A stretch of DNA of 64,000 nt from Litoribrevibacter euphylliae (GTDB taxonomy: Bacteria > Pseudomonadota > Gammaproteobacteria > Pseudomonadales > Litoribrevibacteraceae): contig NZ_JBHRSZ010000004.1 in NCBI RefSeq assembly GCF_042646085.1, positions 682,001-746,000 of the forward strand, written 5' to 3'. Both the position numbers and the translations under genes were made by a program. Positions 58,669 through 64,000 of this stretch are shown here, piece after piece (positions within the stretch are counted from its first letter, which is position 1; the number at the start of each line of letters is the position of its first letter). The notes under the pieces were generated by a model. That model searched no databases and was not told where the DNA came from. It saw nothing but the letters and a program-made list of their open reading frames with translations.

Positions 58669-60836
58669 TTGTCGAGCCTCATGTTCGAAGCTTGAGTTTC
58701 GTTGAGATACATTTCCAGTGTGGAAATTAGCTCATCCGGCTTGAAGGGTTTGGGCAGGTGACTGTCCATCCCCACTTCCTTATACAACTTCACATCTTCA
58801 CTCATGACATTGGCCGTTAAGGCAACAATAGGGGTGCGTTGATTCATACCTTTAGTGCGAATTAACTTGGTGGCTTCAACACCGTCCATTTCTGGCATTT
58901 GAATATCCATCAGGATGAGGTCAAAATGATCTATCTCGGCCTTATCGGCGGCTATTTCACCGTTGTCTGCGGTTGTTACTCTGAGACCAAACAAATCCAA
59001 CATTTCTTGAGCAATCATTTGATTGATAGGGCTGTCTTCAACCAGTAGCACATGCTTGCCATTGAAATCTTGCTTTTCAATGTGTGCTGAGGCTTCTGAA
59101 TGGTGGCTTGTTTCTGTGGCTATGCATTCGGTAATTCGAATGCTGTTAAAGGGAGACTCAATGCCGTAGAAACTTAGTGGAGTGATGGCAGACAATTCAA
59201 GCAGTTGGTCGGGGTATCCTAAAACATACGCAGTTTTATCTGGATGTTGTTCTAACAGCATTACAATGTAGTCCAGATCTTCCTTGCTATGAAGAGGAGG
59301 AAATTCAATCAACAGTTGTTGTGCAGTATTAAGTGTTTCAAAGGTGATTCCTGTTCTTTGTAGAGTCGCTTGTGCTTCCTGATTAGCTGTTTTACTCATA
59401 TCAATGATGTGTACTGCTTTGGTCGTCAGATCCAGATTAGAGCATTTGATATCAAGTACTCGAGATGCACTCGCTTCGATGGGAAGCTTGATTGTAAAAC
59501 AGGTTCCTACGTCCAGGCTGCTGGAGACATCGACAGTGCCGTCCATCAATTCTGTCAGGCTTTTAACGATGGAGAGGCCAAGCCCGGTTCCTCCGTATTT
59601 TCGGGTGGTGGAGAGATCTCCTTGGTTAAATTCGGTGAAAAGCTTGTCCATGGCTTTTTCATCAATTCCGACGCCGGTATCTGTGATTGTTATGTTCAGT
59701 TGTTGACTGGCTTGGTGAAAGGATACCTTGAGTTGAATAAAGCCTTCGTGAGTGAATTTAATCGCGTTCGAGACAAGGTTCGTGATGATTTGCTGTAATC
59801 GGGCTGGATCGCCTTGAAAATAAGCAGGTACTTCCGGCTCCACCAAAAAGTAAACATTAAGTGCTTTGTTTCTGGCGTTCGCACTCATGGTGGCTGAAAT
59901 GCGCTCTAAGACATCAGCAATATCGACTTGAGTAATTTCAAGTTCAAGCTTTCCTGATTCAATCTTGCTAACGTCGAGAATATCGTTAATGACGTGCAAT
60001 AAGGTATCGCTGGAAAGAATTACTTTATCTAGATAGTTAATGACTTCTGGTTTGATGGCTTTTTGGCGAGCCAGATTGGTTAAGCCTATGATGCCATTAA
60101 GTGGGGTTCTGATTTCGTGAGACATGTTGGAGAGAAATCGGCTTTTGGCCCGTGTGGATTCTTCTGCGGCGTTCCTTGCATCGATAAGCGCAATGGTTTG
60201 TTCTTTTAATGTTTGACTCATTCTGCGTTGAACAGAAAGTTGCCGAGAAATGATAATCAGGCCGGTTAGGGATATCCCGCCGATGATGGCAAGCAAGTAG
60301 ATTTGAATCTTTAACGAGTGGTTCCAGGAATCGTGCATGTCTTTACTTTGCTTTTGAGCCGAGTGGATGACTTGTTGGCTGTATTGATTCCACAGTCGTC
60401 GGGCTTGAGCCAAGAGTGTATTGAATTGCTTGATATTGGATTTGTCATCAATGCTCATTGGGAGCACATAGCCCAGCTGATCTAGGTATTCTTGTAATTC
60501 AATCAGCTTGCCGGTTTCTCCATGGACTTGGTGGAAATTACCTGTTACATCACTCTTTAAGTCATTATTGATGCTTCCACGAATGATTTTGTATTGCATT
60601 TTCAAACGATGGAGATTTGAGGTCGTAGGCAGGTCTGAGAAATGTTGCGCTGTTAACTGCAAAGACATTAATTTAGTTTTTATGCCTAAGTTGTTATTGA
60701 TGATGGCTAGAAACGGGCGACTGGTAAGTTGATTCAGGCTCTGGAGTTGAACGACCGAATAAAAAAGACAGCCGAGAAGAATTGCAGCTAACACAATAAT
60801 ATTGATGGTTAGGAAAGGGCGCTTGGTATCGATCAA
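58665..60836 (-). CDS. Hybrid sensor histidine kinase
   Basis: 723 aa. Membrane segments at about 10-30 and 178-198 enclose a helical periplasmic domain of about 150 residues. The HisKA domain has FLSNMSH240EIRTPLNG, then a HATPase domain (NLVSNAIKF, DTGVGIDEKAM, GGTGLGLSIVKSL), a weakly conserved receiver-like segment, and a C-terminal receiver (HVLLVEDSPINQMIAQEML, ILMDIQMPEMDGVEATKLIR with phospho-Asp, KPFKPDEL). No HPt domain or cognate regulator adjacent. It follows the periplasmic molybdopterin-fold protein by 4 bp, which is probably its sensory partner. Confidence 0.9.
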   Translation of the reverse strand: MIDTKRPFLTINIIVLAAILLGCLFYSVVQLQSLNQLTSRPFLAIINNNLGIKTKLMSLQLTAQHFSDLPTTSNLHRLKMQYKIIRGSINNDLKSDVTGNFHQVHGETGKLIELQEYLDQLGYVLPMSIDDKSNIKQFNTLLAQARRLWNQYSQQVIHSAQKQSKDMHDSWNHSLKIQIYLLAIIGGISLTGLIIISRQLSVQRRMSQTLKEQTIALIDARNAAEESTRAKSRFLSNMSHEIRTPLNGIIGLTNLARQKAIKPEVINYLDKVILSSDTLLHVINDILDVSKIESGKLELEITQVDIADVLERISATMSANARNKALNVYFLVEPEVPAYFQGDPARLQQIITNLVSNAIKFTHEGFIQLKVSFHQASQQLNITITDTGVGIDEKAMDKLFTEFNQGDLSTTRKYGGTGLGLSIVKSLTELMDGTVDVSSSLDVGTCFTIKLPIEASASRVLDIKCSNLDLTTKAVHIIDMSKTANQEAQATLQRTGITFETLNTAQQLLIEFPPLHSKEDLDYIVMLLEQHPDKTAYVLGYPDQLLELSAITPLSFYGIESPFNSIRITECIATETSHHSEASAHIEKQDFNGKHVLLVEDSPINQMIAQEMLDLFGLRVTTADNGEIAADKAEIDHFDLILMDIQMPEMDGVEATKLIRTKGMNQRTPIVALTANVMSEDVKLYKEVGMDSHLPKPFKPDELISTLEMYLNETQASNMRLDN

Positions 60837-60840
60837 AATA

Positions 60841-61347
60841 CTATTGCACCTCTATGGTTCTTATTTGCCAAACAGATTTGTTGTAGTACAGATCGTTTCT
60901 TATATCTGGGTGATCTGAAAACGGAAATACCACAAATAGAGGCCCTCGGGTATCGAGTGTTAATTGTTGTCCGTTTTCATGAGTAGCTAAAATAACGTCG
61001 TATTTTTTTAAATCGGACATCTCAATCTCTGCCATATAATCATCCCAGGCAATGACGAGCACGGAGCTGCCTTTTGCGCCTACTTTTCGTAAGAGGTCTC
61101 TGAATAGGGGCCCCCGATAAGTAATTGGGATACTCGTGATATGATTTGTGGTCGTGATTTGATGTTGAGGAAGTGCGTTGATCGTTTTTCTGTCGATAAG
61201 TGCTAGATTATCCTGAGTCGTGACTGATATCTTACCTTTGATTTCAATCAGAACCTCTTTTTCAGATATAGCCGTCTCTGCAAGCAAATAAGACGGAAAT
61301 AGCATCAAAAGAATTAGGACATTACGTATTGTTAAGCAATTAAACAT
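60841..61347 (-). CDS. Periplasmic molybdopterin-fold-like protein, partner of the kinase
   Basis: 168 aa with a signal peptide (LTIRNVLILLMLFPSYLLAETA). The body resembles the oxidoreductase molybdopterin-binding (SUOX) fold without the usual cofactor Cys: PITYRGPLFRDLLRKVGA, LVIAWDDYMAEIEMSDLKKYDVILATHENGQQL, GPLFVVFPF. Such small proteins are often placed directly before membrane sensor kinases or GGDEF proteins and may bind a ligand for them. Only 4 bp separate it from the kinase gene, so they form an operon. The ligand is unknown. Confidence 0.65.
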   Translation of the reverse strand: MFNCLTIRNVLILLMLFPSYLLAETAISEKEVLIEIKGKISVTTQDNLALIDRKTINALPQHQITTTNHITSIPITYRGPLFRDLLRKVGAKGSSVLVIAWDDYMAEIEMSDLKKYDVILATHENGQQLTLDTRGPLFVVFPFSDHPDIRNDLYYNKSVWQIRTIEVQ

Positions 61348-61501
61348 ATAAAAATACTCTTGTTTTTCTTTAGATGGAGTATAGACCTAAACTTAAGACT
61401 AGGAGTCCTGAGTACTTTTTTGCAGGGAAAAACTTTTCGATGATGTGCCTTATAGGTATCGAAACTAAGGCGATATTGAACAGATCAACAGTGAGTGAGT
61501 T

Positions 61502-61729
61502 TTGACGAAAGATGTAGACCCTTCGATTTGTCCTCTGTGTGGCAAAGGTAATTTTTGTGTGATGACCCAAGATTTGACTGACGGTGAATCTGGTCGTTCT
61601 ATGAAGGCTTGCTGGTGTATGTCGGCCTCCTTTCCTGAGAACTATCAATCCTACTTGGCTCAGCAAGACCTGGATAAACGTTGTATTTGTGAGTCTTGTC
61701 TCGATCAAATGAATGCAGGCAAAGCTTAA
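61502..61729 (+). CDS. Cysteine-rich CWC family protein
   Basis: 75 aa with a C-P-L-C-G-K-G-N-F-C N-terminal cluster, CWCM in the middle and RCICESC near the end, matching the short Cys-rich CWC family, which probably binds zinc or a metal cluster. TTG at 61502 seems to be the start: an in-frame TGA lies 6 bp upstream and no ATG precedes the conserved CPLC. Cytoplasmic; role unknown. Confidence 0.7.
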   Translation: MTKDVDPSICPLCGKGNFCVMTQDLTDGESGRSMKACWCMSASFPENYQSYLAQQDLDKRCICESCLDQMNAGKA

Positions 61730-61837
61730 ATCTTCCTCTGTCTGTTTCTGATTATTCCTTGATATCTCTAAAAACCGCTGTGATAATCGCGCCTCGCTTT
61801 GGGTAGGTGGTATTTTAGATTCGAATCAACGCATCTG

Positions 61838-62051
61838 TAATGCTGCTTTTAAACGGGAAGTTGTGTGCTTGTTTGATGCCCTAATCAGACAAAATTCCAA
61901 CGCTGCCCCCGCAACGGTGATGGAGCTAAGTTCAGTACTAAGCCACTGTGTTTGTCTATCAATGCTATGCCAATGATAGCAAAAGGACATGGGAAGGCGC
62001 TGAATGAAATCATGCTTAATGGTTTACTCCTAAGCCCGGAGACCGGCCTCT
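61838..62051 (+). promoter_or_regulatory. Cobalamin riboswitch upstream of btuB
   Basis: Contains the landmark order of the adenosylcobalamin riboswitch: AAACGGGAAG, GCTGCCCCCGCAACGGTGA, the B12-box element AAGCCACTG, then CATGGGAAGGC and AAGCCCGGAGACCGGCCTC. It lies in the leader of a TonB-dependent receptor gene. When cobalamin is plentiful the folded RNA should block btuB expression. The boundaries are approximate. Confidence 0.92.
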
Positions 62052-62072
62052 AGTGGTTCACTCATTCACTGA

Positions 62073-62091
62073 AACGTGCGGCGGGCACGTT
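62073..62091 (+). promoter_or_regulatory. Hairpin between riboswitch and btuB start
   Basis: AACGTGC-GGCGG-GCACGTT, a 7-bp perfect stem 13 bp before the ATG at 62104. It could be the expression platform that hides the weak ribosome site (GCAGGA) when the riboswitch is in its ligand-bound form. Confidence 0.5.
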
Positions 62092-62103
62092 AGGCGCAGG
62101 ATC

Positions 62104-63948
62104 ATGCTATTAAAATCTAAATTTTCTCCATCACACATTTCACTTTTCGCAGCCAGCTTACTATGCGGCTCTTACGCTCAAGCAGAGCTTCCTACAACGA
62201 CAGAAACCACAGTTATTACGGCCAATCGAACGGCTATGTCAGTTGATGAAACTCTGGCTTCGGTAACCGTTATTACGCGTGAAGACCTTGAACGATCTCA
62301 GGTTCGTTCAACTCAGGAACTACTACGTCGATACGCGAATGTCACCATTAAAAACACTGGTGGGCGTGGTAAGCAGACCTCGATGTTCCTTCGCGGTACG
62401 GAGTCGACTCACACACTTTTCCTTATTGATGGGGTAAAAGTGGGGTCAGCAACCAGTGGGTTAACAGCCTTTCAAAACATCCCAGTCGATCAAATAGATC
62501 GTGTTGAAATTGTTAAAGGGCCGAGATCGAGCCTTTATGGGTCAGAAGCCGCTGGTGGTGTGGTACAGATTTTTACTCGTAAAGAACATCAGCAAGGCTT
62601 TACGCCATTTGTTCGAGTAGGTGCCGGTTCTGATGATACGAAAGAAATGGCTGTAGGTTTTGGGGCTCGAAACGATTATGCCTCTTTAAATGCTACATAC
62701 AGCTATGAGGAAACCGATGGCATTGATACCTATAAAGGTTATGAGTCAGACGACGATGGTTTTGAAAACTCATCCTTAAGCGTCAACTCGGCAATGAATT
62801 TCTCTAAAGACACGGTGCTGACGTTCACTTATTTACAGTCTCACGGTCAGAATGAATTTGATGACACATTTTCCTTTTATCCAAACCAGGAAAGCAAAGA
62901 CACTTTGCGTACCATTGGAGTGGGTCTGAACAGTCAAATCACCTCGGCATGGTCAACCGATGTTCAATTAGGGCGCAGTTGGGATAAGTCTCATACTTAT
63001 GCGAATTATGTAAAGACATCGACTTATGAAACCCGTCGTGATTCTCTATCTTGGCTGAACCATGTGGCATTGTCTGATGTGTCGATGTTGACCCTTGGTT
63101 ATGACTATCAGGAAGATCATTCTGTAACGACAGATAATTTTATTCAGAACGAGCGTTATAATCACGGTGTCTTCACACAGTTACAAACTGAGATCGAAGG
63201 TCACGACTTAGAAGCCAGTCTTCGATACGACGACAATGAACAGTTTGGATCTGAGCGAACAGGGAATCTGGCTTGGGGTTACAGCTTCGACAATGCCACT
63301 CGTGTTCGGGCTTCTTATGGAACGGCTTTCGTAGCGCCATCATTTAACTTTCTATATCACCCAGGATACGGCTTCTGCTGTTCAGGAAATCCGGACTTGA
63401 AGCCAGAGCAAACAGATACCTTTGAAATGGGTGTTGACGGCTCCATCGAATCGGTTGAGTGGTCTGCGACTTGGTTCAGAACTCGCGTTGAAGATCTAAT
63501 CATTTCAGAAGCACCGGTTTATGTGCCAGAGAACGTAAGCAAAGCGCGAATTCAAGGCTTTGAGTTTGGATTCAATACCTACTTCTTTGATTGGGCCATT
63601 CGTTCAGAATTAACCTTGATCAGTGCGAAAAGCCGAAGTGGTGATACCTCTGGGAAACGTTTAATCAATCGACCAAAACAGACGTTGTCCGTCATGATGG
63701 ATCGTGATTTTAATCGCTTTTCTTTAGGTGCGACGGTAATCGCTGAAAGCGAATCCTATGTCGATCAACAAAATACCGTGGCGCTTCCAGGTTATGCGAC
63801 GTTAGATCTGCGTGCAGGGTATTTGATTACGGATGAGCTAAAGCTACAAGCCAAAGTCGAAAATATTCTTGAGCAGGAATACGAGTTAAGACGAGGCTAT
63901 AACCAACCTGAGCTAACGTATTTAGTTTCTGTGACTTATCAGCCGTAG
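62104..63948 (+). CDS. btuB: TonB-dependent vitamin B12 receptor BtuB
   Basis: 614 aa. Signal peptide (LFAASLLCGSYAQA), TonB-box-like TTVITANRT, plug domain (TVITREDLERSQVRSTQELLRRY, GTESTHTLFLIDGVKVGSATSG, VEIVKGPRSSLYGSEAAGGVVQIFTR) and 22-strand barrel ending in LVSVTYQP. Transports cobalamin across the outer membrane using TonB energy. ATG 62104 preferred over 62053 because the longer start would begin at the riboswitch end and lacks a signal-like N-terminus. The riboswitch upstream confirms the substrate class. Confidence 0.93.
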   Translation: MLLKSKFSPSHISLFAASLLCGSYAQAELPTTTETTVITANRTAMSVDETLASVTVITREDLERSQVRSTQELLRRYANVTIKNTGGRGKQTSMFLRGTESTHTLFLIDGVKVGSATSGLTAFQNIPVDQIDRVEIVKGPRSSLYGSEAAGGVVQIFTRKEHQQGFTPFVRVGAGSDDTKEMAVGFGARNDYASLNATYSYEETDGIDTYKGYESDDDGFENSSLSVNSAMNFSKDTVLTFTYLQSHGQNEFDDTFSFYPNQESKDTLRTIGVGLNSQITSAWSTDVQLGRSWDKSHTYANYVKTSTYETRRDSLSWLNHVALSDVSMLTLGYDYQEDHSVTTDNFIQNERYNHGVFTQLQTEIEGHDLEASLRYDDNEQFGSERTGNLAWGYSFDNATRVRASYGTAFVAPSFNFLYHPGYGFCCSGNPDLKPEQTDTFEMGVDGSIESVEWSATWFRTRVEDLIISEAPVYVPENVSKARIQGFEFGFNTYFFDWAIRSELTLISAKSRSGDTSGKRLINRPKQTLSVMMDRDFNRFSLGATVIAESESYVDQQNTVALPGYATLDLRAGYLITDELKLQAKVENILEQEYELRRGYNQPELTYLVSVTYQP

Positions 63949-64000
63949 AGATCTATTTTTAACGTTATCGATCGTTAGTTTGAAAAAGCCGCTTGGTCAT

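Noticed and set aside
61370..61708. 112-aa minus-strand frame opposite the CWC gene
   Set aside because: Antisense shadow of a recognisable Cys-rich gene, with no ribosome site and no family features.

Overview
Organism. The window looks like chromosome from a marine gammaproteobacterium with moderate GC. The evidence is a stand-alone second EF-G, YajQ, TrxC, a RimB/RimK pair, an MgtE/MscS operon, NnrS, fused isobutyryl-CoA mutase (IcmF), a cobalamin-riboswitch-controlled BtuB, several large chemoreceptors and a lipid/alkane-type oxidative set (Baeyer-Villiger monooxygenase, P450, PHA-synthase-like hydrolase, patatin). Genus cannot be fixed from the sequence alone. No rRNA, tRNA or CRISPR array was seen.

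Layout. 1-3.2 kb: end of an unknown gene, then a minus-strand operon of a PF10118-type hydrolase and a Baeyer-Villiger monooxygenase with a palindromic operator. 3.2-7.9 kb: a minus-strand operon of a two-domain putative toxin (RelE/ParE-like segment plus Ser-Asp-His hydrolase) followed by four tandem 863-bp units, each a 275-aa paralogue that looks like immunity protein. 8-21 kb: chemoreceptors, trxC, a secreted alpha/beta hydrolase with a partner gene, signal peptidase I, rimB-rimK and an mscS-CBS-mgtE operon. 21.4-37 kb: a second copy of the secreted hydrolase, split by a 14.4-kb integrative element. 37.2-64 kb: AraC regulator, outer-membrane protein, periplasmic binding proteins, patatin, SMR pump, fusA2, yajQ, chemoreceptor, icmF, nnrS, a phosphatase-kinase fusion, P450, PhaC-like hydrolase, hybrid histidine kinase with a periplasmic partner, a CWC protein and riboswitch-btuB.

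The element (22306-36740) is the most unusual part. It is flanked by a 14-bp direct repeat lying inside the hydrolase gene, and precise excision would restore a 370-aa reading frame. It encodes a tyrosine integrase, an AlpA/excisionase-like HTH protein, a prim-pol/helicase replication protein, small proteins with a phage flavour, a TerS-like HTH protein, a HEPN-motif protein and a J-domain-like fragment. No large terminase, capsid, portal or tail gene was recognised. This fits a phage satellite (PICI-like) better than a full prophage, but that is inference. The element carries an unusual DNA code: 29 copies of CAAGCCA/TGGCTTG and 11 exact copies of CTTTGGGTT/AACCCAAAG (by eye), in genes and between genes on both strands, nearly absent outside. 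It also has palindromes GTGTCGA-N-TCGACAC at promoter-like positions, four CCGAGACGTCTCGG-type palindromes, a 55-bp triple repeat and GGGACA repeats at the ends. Several of its genes start directly after an intrinsic terminator.

How the genes may work together: the AraC regulator at 37190-38296 probably controls both hydrolase copies, since the two promoters share paired TGGCC half-sites 21-22 bp apart. B12 uptake (BtuB, riboswitch) and B12 use (IcmF) lie in the same window. All family calls rest on motifs read by eye; no database search was run.
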